NCBI RefSeq assembly: GCF_001280595.1
Contig: NZ_LITU01000081.1
Location: forward strand, 204,417 to 242,399
Source: Paenibacillus xylanivorans
GTDB taxonomy: Bacteria; Bacillota; Bacilli; Paenibacillales; Paenibacillaceae
DNA length: 37,983 bases
Direction: 5' to 3'
Below, one piece after another: positions 1-8,561 of this stretch. The notes below the pieces were generated by a model. It had not been told where the DNA came from and made no database searches. It worked only from the letters and a program-made list of their open reading frames with translations. The translations under genes and the position numbers were made by a program. Each line of letters starts with the position of its first letter. The first letter of the stretch is position 1.

Positions 1-1
1 G

Positions 2-583
2 GGCTGGGATGGCATTTCAATTTCCAAAACCAACAAAGATCCGATCCGAACCATTAAAATGATGGACTATCTGGCAAGTGAAGAAGGGCAGTACCTGCTC
101 ATGTGGGGCATCGAAGGTAAGGATTGGGATATGAAGGATGGCAAGCATGTGCCAAGGCAGGAAGTGCTGGATGCCTTTAAGAAAAACTGGGATGAAGCGT
201 CCAGAACAACGGGGATCCGCAAATGGACCTGGTTGATCAAGAACGGTCCTGGATCTGATGGATCGCCGTACGATTTGATGGGTCGATACTCAACGGACCC
301 GGTGACCGACTTGGCGATCAAGAACTTGGCCGATACATCCTACGATACTGCAGCATTTGACGGTCTCGGCCCAGATGGCGGTACACCGGAAGCTATAATG
401 GACACCAAGGTCAACGATACCATTAATAAATATTTCTTGAAAATGGCTCTGGCTCCTTCTGAAGAGCAAGTGCCTGAACTGTACAATCAAATGATGAAGG
501 AAGCTGAAGCGGCAGGTCTGTCCCAGGTAGAGAAAATCTACAGCGAGAACTATAAGAAGCGGATGGAACTTTGGAATAACTGA
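2..583 (+). CDS. ABC transporter extracellular sugar-binding lipoprotein, C-terminal part
   Basis: The open frame is already open at the window edge, so only the last 193 residues are visible and the start and lipoprotein signal lie outside. Visible motifs are typical of the LplA/YtcQ-like solute-binding proteins of Paenibacillus: the segment around residues 18-35 (KMMDYLASEEGQYLLMWG), then GKDWDM, and a C-terminal stretch ending NYKKRMELWNN. Such proteins are anchored outside the membrane and deliver oligosaccharides to two permeases. The GH36 gene begins 24 bases after the stop, which suggests one operon, with the imported sugar probably an alpha-galactoside. The permease genes would be expected upstream. 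The family call is firm; the substrate is inferred from the neighbour. Confidence 0.85.
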   Translation, partial: GWDGISISKTNKDPIRTIKMMDYLASEEGQYLLMWGIEGKDWDMKDGKHVPRQEVLDAFKKNWDEASRTTGIRKWTWLIKNGPGSDGSPYDLMGRYSTDPVTDLAIKNLADTSYDTAAFDGLGPDGGTPEAIMDTKVNDTINKYFLKMALAPSEEQVPELYNQMMKEAEAAGLSQVEKIYSENYKKRMELWNN

Positions 584-607
584 TTAAATTAAGAAAGGAT
601 GATAGGA

Positions 608-2719
608 GTGGCGATTCAATATCAAGAACAACACCGCATATTTGCAATTCATACAAATAACAGCTCTTATGTTTTTGGAATCAATGAGAGAGAACGGCTA
701 CAGCATCTGTACTGGGGTGGCCCGATTGGAATTGAGGATTGTATCCCTTTACTTGAATTGAAAGGCCATAGCTCCTTTGATGCGGAAGTAGAAGGGGAGG
801 TAGAAGAATACAGCTTCTGGGGAGGCGTAAGTTATACAGAACCATCCCTGAAGGTTCGCATGTCGGATGGCGTTCGTGATTTGTCCGTGCGTTATGCAGG
901 ACATGAGATTCTCAAGCAAAATGGCAAGGACACGTTGGTAATCACCTTGAAGGACGAAGTATACCCTCTCGTGACACAACTTGTCTATCAAGTTATTCCA
1001 GAGTACGATCTGATCGAGCGCTCGGCTAAAATCACAAATACGGGAGATCAGGATATCATTCTGGAGAGTACGCAATCGGCGGCTTGGACCATTCCGTACC
1101 TGCAAGATTACCGTCTGACTCATGTTACCGGTAAATGGTCAGGAGAATTCCAGCTTCGCAACACGCGACTGACTGAAGGGAAAAAAGTGCTGGAATCCAG
1201 AAGAGGCTTTACCGACGGTCATGCGAATCCGTGGTTTGCCATAGATGACGGTCTGGCTACGGAAAGCGTTGGCCAAGTCTGGTTCGGCGCGCTGGCCTGG
1301 AGTGGTAACTGGAAAATTGCTGCGGAGAAAACCCCGTTTAATCATGTGCGAGTAACGGGCGGCATTAATGATTTTGACCATGAATGGGTACTGAGTAGTG
1401 GTGAAATTTTTGAGACTCCTGTATTCTTGGGAGGTTTAAGCACTCAAGGGTTCGGGGGCATGAGCCGTCAGTTGCATCAGTACCAATACGACTATGTTCT
1501 GCCGCGCAGTGAGACTCGTAAGGTACTATACAACTCATGGGAAGCAACTTACTTCGACGTAAACGCACAGGATCAGACGGCACTCGCCGAGCGTGCGGCT
1601 AAGATGGGTGTTGAGCTGTTCGTTGTGGACGACGGATGGTTCGGGCAGCGCAATAATGATCGGGCTGGGCTTGGTGACTGGAACGTAAACAAGGAGAAAT
1701 TCCCGAACGGACTGGGTGAGCTCATCGACAAAGTGCATGGACTGGATATGAAATTTGGAATCTGGGTTGAGCCGGAGTCCGTCAATCCGGATAGCGATCT
1801 CTATCGGACGCACCCGGACTGGGTGTATCATTTCAAGACGCGGGAACGTACGGAACTGCGCAACCAGCTTCTCCTGAACATTTCTAAACCGGAAGTCAAA
1901 CAGTACATTATAGATTTCATGACGGAGCTTCTTGGTAACCATGAGATCAAGTTTATTAAATGGGATATGAACCGGACAATAACAGAGCCGGGCATGAAGA
2001 ATCATCCGCTTAATCGTCAGAAGGAAGTATGGGTTCGTCATGTGCAGAGTCTCTATGACATCTGGGCTGAGCTGCGAATCAAGTTCCCGCACGTGGAATT
2101 TGAGACTTGTGCTGGCGGAGGTTCACGAATTGACCTGGGAATCTTCCGATATGCAGACCAAGCCTGGCCGAGTGACAACACGGATGCCTTTGACCGTTTG
2201 AGCATTCAGGAAGGTTTCTCCTATACCTATGCACCACGAATGATGACCTGCTGGGTTACGGAATCACCTACTGGCATGAATCACCGCAACGTATCGCTGA
2301 AGTACCGTTTTCATAGTGCGATGATGGGTACACTAGGGATCGGCTCCAACTTGAATGAGTGGAGTGCTGATCAGATTGAGCAGTCTGCTGAATACATTCG
2401 GCAGTACAAGGGGATTCGTCATCTAGTGCAATTTGGGAAGCAGTATCGTCTGTCGGAGCTCCGGGATAAGGGAGTCACGGCAGTTCAATATAGTGATGCC
2501 ACAGGTTGCGATAATGTAGTGTTTGCTTTCCTGCATTCTCAGAAGCTGGGCGAACCGCTGCCAAGGCTTCGCCTGAATAATCTTCAGCCTGACAAAACAT
2601 ATATGATCGAGGGTCTGGAAGGTAATTTTAGTGGCCGGTCTTTGATGAATATTGGAGTTGTGTTGCCGCTACGTGGTGACTTTGACAGTCTGATGTATCG
2701 CATCCGGGAGCATATTTAA
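608..2719 (+). CDS. Alpha-galactosidase, GH36 family
   Basis: This is a 703-residue enzyme, close to the roughly 730 residues usual for bacterial GH36 tetrameric alpha-galactosidases. It has an N-terminal beta-sandwich, a central TIM barrel and a C-terminal beta domain. Visible catalytic-domain motifs are FVVDDGWFG, FGIWVEPE, the nucleophile motif KWDMNR (Asp453, counting from the GTG start) and the acid/base motif SDNTDA (Asp523). The 70-residue spacing between the two aspartates matches characterised family members. There is no signal peptide, so it should act in the cytoplasm on imported melibiose- or raffinose-type sugars. I chose GTG at 608 because AAAGGA at 594-599 lies 8 bases upstream; the ATG at 599 overlaps that site. 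It follows the binding-protein gene and ends before a strong terminator at 2818. Confidence 0.95.
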   Translation: MAIQYQEQHRIFAIHTNNSSYVFGINERERLQHLYWGGPIGIEDCIPLLELKGHSSFDAEVEGEVEEYSFWGGVSYTEPSLKVRMSDGVRDLSVRYAGHEILKQNGKDTLVITLKDEVYPLVTQLVYQVIPEYDLIERSAKITNTGDQDIILESTQSAAWTIPYLQDYRLTHVTGKWSGEFQLRNTRLTEGKKVLESRRGFTDGHANPWFAIDDGLATESVGQVWFGALAWSGNWKIAAEKTPFNHVRVTGGINDFDHEWVLSSGEIFETPVFLGGLSTQGFGGMSRQLHQYQYDYVLPRSETRKVLYNSWEATYFDVNAQDQTALAERAAKMGVELFVVDDGWFGQRNNDRAGLGDWNVNKEKFPNGLGELIDKVHGLDMKFGIWVEPESVNPDSDLYRTHPDWVYHFKTRERTELRNQLLLNISKPEVKQYIIDFMTELLGNHEIKFIKWDMNRTITEPGMKNHPLNRQKEVWVRHVQSLYDIWAELRIKFPHVEFETCAGGGSRIDLGIFRYADQAWPSDNTDAFDRLSIQEGFSYTYAPRMMTCWVTESPTGMNHRNVSLKYRFHSAMMGTLGIGSNLNEWSADQIEQSAEYIRQYKGIRHLVQFGKQYRLSELRDKGVTAVQYSDATGCDNVVFAFLHSQKLGEPLPRLRLNNLQPDKTYMIEGLEGNFSGRSLMNIGVVLPLRGDFDSLMYRIREHI

Positions 2720-2817
2720 AATTTTTCATTCAAGCATGATGGGATTGTATACATGTGGAAGGTCCTACAACGACGAAGTGCATCTATTCCTTATTCTTTG
2801 TATAAGTGCATTCTAAG

Positions 2818-2863
2818 GACGACCTGCTGCCGATAATCTATCGGCGACAGGTCGTCTTTTTTT
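2818..2863 (+). terminator. Rho-independent terminator after the alpha-galactosidase
   Basis: GACGACCTG pairs perfectly with CAGGTCGTC, and an inner TGCCGATA-type arm extends the stem. A run of seven T follows on the plus strand. There is no matching T run on the minus strand, so it serves the binding protein/GH36 transcript. Confidence 0.9.
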
Positions 2864-2948
2864 CTGGAAGCGCTCCTTGTTGTCACAGAGAAGGCATCTG
2901 AGCTGTATATTCCGGTAAACATATCTGTCCTGATTTAGCTACGCATCA

Positions 2949-3842
2949 TTACCCCTTATGGGTATTCCGGTATTCGGAGGGGGAGAGCCCCATAATTTTC
3001 TTGAACAATCTTGAGAAGTAGTATGGGTCCTGAAATCCCAACCGATGGCTAATTTCCTTAATGCTGTGATCGGTCAGGTCAAGGTGCTGACAGGCCAGTT
3101 GCACTTTGAGACGCAAGTAATAATCGATTGGCGAATAGCCGGTCTTTTTTTTGAACATATGAGTGAAATGCGGGATGGAGAGGTTGCTCTCTGCTGCCAG
3201 TTCTTTGAGCGACAAGTTTTGTTCCAAATGCTCGGTCATAAATTTGACGGAGCGATCAATATCATGACTCTGTCGTTGTTGGTGACGGGTAAGCGGTTGA
3301 AGCTGCGAGAAGCTGAGAATGGCCGCTAGAAGGCAGGCGAGTTGTGAGACGTAGATGATGTGATTCAAGGAGTAACCTTTCTGTAAGAGCTCATAGCATT
3401 CATCGAATAGTTCCACAATCTTCAGGGATTTCTCAACCGGAACCGGAATTGGCTCACACGCCCCGTTACTTCCCGAGAAGAAGTCAGCGACGTTCTCTCC
3501 TTTCATATGCCACCAGTAAATACTCCATGGACGCTTCGAAGAAGAGGCATATTCGTGCGCCATTCCTGCAGGGATGACCACAGCGGAACCTTTTTGCAAA
3601 AGCTGTGTCTTCTGACCTTGCACCTGGTACCAACCTTCGCCGCTGATGCAGTAAATAATGATATAGGCCGCGCTCCCTTGCGGGCGTTCGCGATAGTGGT
3701 GTTGCGCCAGCGGAAAGTAGCCGATATCGGTCAGATGCAGAGGGCGAATCAGCGGGTGCTGGGCATAGTCTTTAATAATATGATCCGGTAGGACAATTAA
3801 TTTCTGGGCATTGAACCCTTCTTGAATTCGTATATTTTCCAT
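2949..3842 (-). CDS. AraC family transcriptional regulator
   Basis: The protein has an N-terminal cupin sensor domain (AQHHYRERPQG..., then GEGWYQVQGQ and VIPAGMAHEY) and a C-terminal pair of helix-turn-helix motifs (LSLKELAAESNLSIPHFTHMFK, then IKEISHRLGFQDPYYFSRLFKK...SPSEYR). This is the layout of sugar-responsive AraC regulators. The frame can start at 3866, but a TTGACA/CATAGT promoter at 3849-3877 lies inside that extension and would start transcription near the ATG at 3842. I therefore use 3842 (297 residues), although neither start has a good ribosome binding site. It points away from the DUF5107 gene, with 161 bases between them, and tail to tail with the GH36 gene, so it probably controls one or both. 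The regulator call is firm; the targets are inferred. Confidence 0.92.
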   Translation of the reverse strand: MENIRIQEGFNAQKLIVLPDHIIKDYAQHPLIRPLHLTDIGYFPLAQHHYRERPQGSAAYIIIYCISGEGWYQVQGQKTQLLQKGSAVVIPAGMAHEYASSSKRPWSIYWWHMKGENVADFFSGSNGACEPIPVPVEKSLKIVELFDECYELLQKGYSLNHIIYVSQLACLLAAILSFSQLQPLTRHQQRQSHDIDRSVKFMTEHLEQNLSLKELAAESNLSIPHFTHMFKKKTGYSPIDYYLRLKVQLACQHLDLTDHSIKEISHRLGFQDPYYFSRLFKKIMGLSPSEYRNTHKG

Positions 3843-3848
3843 ACCTAT

Positions 3849-3877
3849 ACTATGCTTGCATGACATAGCTTTGTCAA
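3849..3877 (-). promoter_or_regulatory. Putative sigma-A promoter of the AraC gene
   Basis: On the minus strand a perfect TTGACA (3877-3872) is followed after 17 bases by CATAGT (3854-3849, four of six matches). The predicted transcript would start almost at the ATG at 3842, which bears on the choice of start codon. Confidence 0.4.
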
Positions 3878-4003
3878 ATTCATTAAACTCATAAAATCAT
3901 CATATAGTCCATCATCGTCATGAGATATTCAATGGTGTCCAAGACAGTTCATTCGTATGATAAAGGTAGCAAGTGAAACCCTTACAAGAGAGGATGGGCG
4001 CCT

Positions 4004-7000
4004 GTGTCAACGATGCCATCAGTGAAGATTTGGGAGGAACGTGTAGAGATTCCTACCTATGAAGTTGGACAGCCGGACAAGAATCCGATGTTCCTGGACA
4101 AACGGGTCTATCAGGGAAGCTCCGGACGTGTATATCCGCTTCCTGTCATTGATAAGATTTACGATGAGAAAGTCATGAAGGCTTACCAAATGGTTTTTCT
4201 GGAAAATGAGTTTGTGCAGATCCAAGTTATGCCGCAGATTGGGGGAAGGATTTATCGGGCAATAGACAAAACCAATGACTATGATTTTGTCTATTATAAC
4301 CAGGTTATCAAGCCCGCACTGGTCGGCCTGACCGGGCCATGGATCTCCGGTGGCATTGAGTTCAACTGGCCGCAGCATCACAGGCCGAATACCTTTGGCC
4401 CGGTGGAGTGTCGGCTTGATCAGGGTGAAGACGGAAGTGCTACGGTCTGGGTAAGCGAGATTGATCGAATGAACGGTACCAAGGTGACCGCAGGTTTTAC
4501 ATTGCACCCTGGCAAAGCCTATCTGGAAATTACAGCGCAGCTCTACAATCGGACTCCGGAGCCACAGACTTTCCTGTGGTGGGCGAATCCGGCCGTTGCC
4601 GTCAACGATGATACCCAGTCCGTGTTTCCGCCAGACGTGACAGCGGTCTTCGACCACGGTAAACGTGATGTCTCCCGCTTTCCTATTGCGACCGGCACCT
4701 ATTACAAGATGGACTATTCGGAAGGTGTGGATATTTCCCGCTACAAAAACATTCCGGTACCGACCTCATATATGGCATACAAGTCGGACTTCAACTTCGT
4801 GGGCGGCTACGACCACGGTGTGCAGGCAGGACTGCTGCATGTGGCCAACCACCACGTATCACCGGGTAAGAAGCAGTGGACCTGGGGCAATGGCGAGTTC
4901 GGCCAGGCCTGGGACCGCAATCTGACGGATGAGGACGGTCCGTATATTGAGCTGATGACGGGAGTGTATACCGACAACCAGCCGGATTTCACATGGCTTC
5001 AGCCGTATGAAGAGAAATCATTTAAGCAGTATTTTATGCCCTATAAAGATATCGGCGTAGTCAAGAATGCTTCAATCGAAGCGGCTGTGAATTTGGATGT
5101 CAACGAGGAAGAGAAGACTGCGACGGTGCTGGCTTATGCCACTTCGATCTATGAGGGTGCCGTTATTGAGCTGAAGGGCCGAAGCCGAACCTATTTCTCC
5201 GATACGGTGACAGTCTCCCCAACTCAGACCTACAAGTCGGTCATCACGTTGGACGAAGTCGACCTTCCACATGATCTAACGGTCACGGTGCGGAATGCTT
5301 CAGGACGTTTGCTGATTGCCTATCGTCCAGCGAAGCCATCCATTGAGCAAGTACCGGATGCAGCCAAGCCACTTCCGAAGCCGGAAGAACTGCTGACGAA
5401 CGAGCAACTCTATTTGGCTGGCTTGCATCTTGAGCAGTATCGTCATGCCACCTTCGATCCGGAGGCGTACTATATTGAAGGGCTGAAGCGTGACCCGTTC
5501 GACATCAGGATCAACACAGCTTACGGGACGCTGTTGCTGCGCCGCGGCCGATTCTCTGAGGCAGAGTCGCATTTCCGCACTGCGGTGAAGTCCCTGACCT
5601 GGCGTAACCCAAACCCTTATGACAGTGAAGCCTATTATCAGCTTGGGATGTCCTTGAAGTTGCAGGGTAAGAGCGAGGAGGCTATCGCTGCGTTCTACAA
5701 AGCGGTATGGTCAGCAGCATGGCAGGACAGCGGATATTTCTCGCTGGCTGGTATTGCCTGCGGACAGGGGTACTATGGCGAAGCACTGGAGCTGGTGGAG
5801 CGTTCCCTCATCCGTAACAGTCATAACTATAAGGCTCGCCATCTGAAAGCGGCGCTGCTTCGCAAGCTTGGCACACCTGCGAAAGCACTGGCTTTTGCGG
5901 AAGAGACACTGGTACTGGACCCTGCTGACTTTGGAGCTGCGAATGAACGGTGGGCAGCATTGCTGGCTCTGGGTGAAGCTGGTCAAGCAGAAGCAGCGCT
6001 GGCTGAAATGCAGCGCTTCATGCGCGGCGATTTCCATAACACGTTGCAGCTCGCTTCGGATTATATCGGCTCCAGCCTGTATGAAGAGGCAGTGCAAGTC
6101 ATGGCAAGGCTCGCACCGGATGCCAATACATCAGCCTATCCCATGCTGCACTACACGCTGGCTTATGCCTATGCGCAGCTTGGCTCACCTGAGCTTGCAG
6201 CATCACACCGCCAAGCCGGTAACCAAGCGTCTTCAGATTACTGCTTTCCGAACAGTCTGCTGGATTTGGCTGTATTGGAAAGTGCCATTGAAGCTAACCC
6301 AGCGGATGGCATGGCGAACTATTATCTTGGCAACTGGCTATACGACAAGAAACGTCATACGGATGCCATCGCACACTGGGAAGCCGCAGCATCGCTCCAA
6401 GGTGATTTTCCGACGGTACACCGCAATTTGGCGCTAGCTTATTTCAACAAATGCAACGATCCGCAGGCTGCACTTCGGTCGCTGGAATATGCCTTTGAAC
6501 TGAACCATGCAGATGCCCGTGTCTTCTACGAATTGGATCAGCTCTATAAGAAGCTGGGCCGTCCTGCCGAATGGCGCTTTACCAAAATGAAGGCTCATTC
6601 AGATCTGGTCGACAAGCGCGATGATCTGTATGTAGAGTTGGTTGCTTTGCTCAATTCCATGGGCCAACACGAAGATGCAATTCGGTCGCTGGAAACACGC
6701 CATTTTCATCCTTGGGAGGGTGGAGAAGGAAAGGTTACCGGACAGTACGTGCTCGGTCACGTGGAGCTGGGCAAGCTCAAGCTGAAGGAAGGAAAATACG
6801 AGGAAGCAGTATCTCTCTTGCAGAAGGCGTTGGTCTACCCTCAGAATCTCGGCGAAGGCAAGCTGGATGGGGCGCAGGAGAACAATATCCTGTATTATTT
6901 GGGCAACGCATACGAGGGCCTGAACAACAAAGATCAGGCGAAATTCTACTGGAATGCCGCTTCGAAAGGGCTTGAGGAGCCTGCCGGAGCGATGTATTAC

Positions 7001-7333
7001 AACGATCAGCCACCAGATATGATTTTCTATCAAGGGCTGGCCTGGATGAAGCTCCAAGTGGAGAAGGAAGCCAAACGACGTTTTAACAAGCTGGTGGATT
7101 ACGCAGAAAAGCATCTGTTCGATGAAATGGAATTTGACTATTTTGCTGTATCACTTCCTGATTTTCTCGTCTTCGAGGACGATTTGAACAGACGAAATGA
7201 GATTCACTGCCGTTACATGCTTGGACTCGGTTTACTCGGACTTGGACGAAAGGTTGAAGCCAAGATCCGCTTCCAAGAGGTGCTGGAGCTCGAAGCCAAT
7301 CATCAAGGAGCTTTGATCCATTTTAAAATGTAG
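4004..7333 (+). CDS. DUF5107 domain protein with C-terminal TPR array
   Basis: This is a large 1109-residue protein with no signal peptide or membrane segment. Residues about 30-340 match DUF5107, a mutarotase-like beta-sandwich domain, with the recognisable stretches VMPQIGGRIYRAID, WISGGIEFNWPQHHRPNTFGPVE and FLWWANPAVAV. Residues about 360-447 look like a second small beta domain. From about 469 to the end the sequence is a series of TPR-like helical hairpins (for example NTAYGTLLLRRGRFSEAESHF and YYLGNAYEGLNNKDQAKFYW). The GTG start has AGAGAGGA about 9 bases upstream. The aldose-1-epimerase-like gene follows after 16 bases, so the two are surely co-transcribed. The biochemical role of DUF5107 is not known to me; binding or handling of a sugar is an inference from fold and context. 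Confidence 0.88.
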   Translation: MSTMPSVKIWEERVEIPTYEVGQPDKNPMFLDKRVYQGSSGRVYPLPVIDKIYDEKVMKAYQMVFLENEFVQIQVMPQIGGRIYRAIDKTNDYDFVYYNQVIKPALVGLTGPWISGGIEFNWPQHHRPNTFGPVECRLDQGEDGSATVWVSEIDRMNGTKVTAGFTLHPGKAYLEITAQLYNRTPEPQTFLWWANPAVAVNDDTQSVFPPDVTAVFDHGKRDVSRFPIATGTYYKMDYSEGVDISRYKNIPVPTSYMAYKSDFNFVGGYDHGVQAGLLHVANHHVSPGKKQWTWGNGEFGQAWDRNLTDEDGPYIELMTGVYTDNQPDFTWLQPYEEKSFKQYFMPYKDIGVVKNASIEAAVNLDVNEEEKTATVLAYATSIYEGAVIELKGRSRTYFSDTVTVSPTQTYKSVITLDEVDLPHDLTVTVRNASGRLLIAYRPAKPSIEQVPDAAKPLPKPEELLTNEQLYLAGLHLEQYRHATFDPEAYYIEGLKRDPFDIRINTAYGTLLLRRGRFSEAESHFRTAVKSLTWRNPNPYDSEAYYQLGMSLKLQGKSEEAIAAFYKAVWSAAWQDSGYFSLAGIACGQGYYGEALELVERSLIRNSHNYKARHLKAALLRKLGTPAKALAFAEETLVLDPADFGAANERWAALLALGEAGQAEAALAEMQRFMRGDFHNTLQLASDYIGSSLYEEAVQVMARLAPDANTSAYPMLHYTLAYAYAQLGSPELAASHRQAGNQASSDYCFPNSLLDLAVLESAIEANPADGMANYYLGNWLYDKKRHTDAIAHWEAAASLQGDFPTVHRNLALAYFNKCNDPQAALRSLEYAFELNHADARVFYELDQLYKKLGRPAEWRFTKMKAHSDLVDKRDDLYVELVALLNSMGQHEDAIRSLETRHFHPWEGGEGKVTGQYVLGHVELGKLKLKEGKYEEAVSLLQKALVYPQNLGEGKLDGAQENNILYYLGNAYEGLNNKDQAKFYWNAASKGLEEPAGAMYYNDQPPDMIFYQGLAWMKLQVEKEAKRRFNKLVDYAEKHLFDEMEFDYFAVSLPDFLVFEDDLNRRNEIHCRYMLGLGLLGLGRKVEAKIRFQEVLELEANHQGALIHFKM

Positions 7334-7349
7334 GAGGCAAGCGAAGACG

Positions 7350-8288
7350 ATGGTTCACTGGCGGGAAACGAAGGTGGAAGGACAGGATGTATGGATCGGC
7401 GAGTCACCACAGCTCTCAGTCTGCATTGTGCCGAGTCTGGGGGCCAAAGCAATCTCGTTGTGTAATACGCGAACCGGACGGGAATGGCTGTGGCGCAGTG
7501 GCAAACCACTTGGAAATGCAGGGTACGGCTCCTCCTTCGCGAGTGGAGATGAGAGCGGTTGGGATGAGATGTTTCCCTGTATCGATGCTTGTGAATATCC
7601 ATTGGCACCTTGGCAAGGCCGAGCGATCCCGGATCATGGGGAGGTATGGTCGCTTCCTTGGGACGTTCACTTCACAGGTTCCGCCCTGCACTGCCAGGTA
7701 GAGGGGGTACAGCTCCCATACTTGCTGGAGAAAACATATTCTTTCACATCGGGCGGGACGCTGCGGATGGATTATTCCGTCACGAACATTTCTGATGGGC
7801 CGTTTTCTTTCCTCTGGGCAGCCCATCCGCTGTTGGCAGTCCATGAGGGCATGAAGCTGCATGTGTCGGAAGGTATGAATGAGATTGAGGTTTCCTTTTC
7901 GGCGGGCGGAAGGCTTGGAATCTTTGGGGACAGACAGCCTTGGCCTCTGGCCTCCACCTTGGGTGGATCCGTGGATTTAAGCGTGACTGAGTGCCATGAG
8001 GGACGCTTTGCAGAGAAGTACTATTTCACTGGCACAGTGAAGAAGGGATACGCGGGGCTCAGCGATCCTGTGACAGGGGAATCCGTAACCTTCAGTTTTC
8101 CGGTTGAACAGGTTCCTTACCTGGCTGTCTGGGCGAATTATGGCGGGTTTGGAGGCCATTATCAGCTTGCACTGGAGCCAGCAACCGGACGGATGGATCA
8201 TCTTGGGGAGGCCGTACGGCGAGATGAAGTTGCTGTCGTTGAAGCGGGTGAAGTGTACACTTGGCATCTTGAGGTTAGCCTTATCTAA
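7350..8288 (+). CDS. Aldose 1-epimerase (mutarotase)-like protein
   Basis: The 312-residue protein has the galactose-mutarotase-like beta-sandwich pattern. It shows SPQLSVCIVPSLGAKAISL near the start, a GWDEMFPCID stretch, then DHGEVW at residues 95-100, where the histidine could correspond to the conserved active-site histidine of mutarotases. It also has FLWAAHPLLAV in the middle. There is no signal peptide. AGGAGG sits about 12 bases before the ATG and overlaps the stop of the upstream DUF5107/TPR gene, indicating translational coupling. Together they make a two-gene unit in which both proteins carry mutarotase-type folds. It may interconvert anomers of the released sugar, but such proteins are often only distantly related to true galactose mutarotase, so the exact reaction is open. 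Confidence 0.8.
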   Translation: MVHWRETKVEGQDVWIGESPQLSVCIVPSLGAKAISLCNTRTGREWLWRSGKPLGNAGYGSSFASGDESGWDEMFPCIDACEYPLAPWQGRAIPDHGEVWSLPWDVHFTGSALHCQVEGVQLPYLLEKTYSFTSGGTLRMDYSVTNISDGPFSFLWAAHPLLAVHEGMKLHVSEGMNEIEVSFSAGGRLGIFGDRQPWPLASTLGGSVDLSVTECHEGRFAEKYYFTGTVKKGYAGLSDPVTGESVTFSFPVEQVPYLAVWANYGGFGGHYQLALEPATGRMDHLGEAVRRDEVAVVEAGEVYTWHLEVSLI

Positions 8289-8470
8289 ACCTCACTTGAG
8301 CCAAGTTCAAGCCCAAAGCTGGAACGGATTGAAGTTGAATCTCAAGCGTCCAAGCTGATCATCTGACAGCCGGCTTTCCGATTGAGATGCTGCAGTATGT
8401 CTTCTAGCAGCAGTGCAAACGAAACGTTAAGTCTGGGTATTGCAACGATATAACGGAACGTAAATAAAGC

Positions 8471-8500
8471 AGCGCCCAGGATGATTACCTGGGCGCTCTT
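8471..8500. terminator. Bidirectional terminator between convergent genes
   Basis: AGCGCCCAGG pairs perfectly with CCTGGGCGCT around a 7-base loop (8471-8497). T-rich sequence follows on the plus strand, and the minus strand runs into GCTTTATTTA. It separates the mutarotase-like gene from the convergent GH95-like gene. Confidence 0.85.
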
Positions 8501-8561
8501 GTTGTTGTATTTTAATTTGTATTGTTGGTATTAGCTGAGCTACTGAACGTAACGGACTGCA

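Noticed and set aside
2865..2878. TGGAAGCGCTCCTT, resembling a catabolite-responsive element
   Set aside because: Only the left half fits the consensus, and it lies between the ends of two convergent genes rather than near a promoter.
4019..4657. 212-codon open frame on the minus strand inside the DUF5107 gene
   Set aside because: It lies entirely within a clearly coding gene, has no domain signature or convincing start site, and reads as a mirror of biased codon use.
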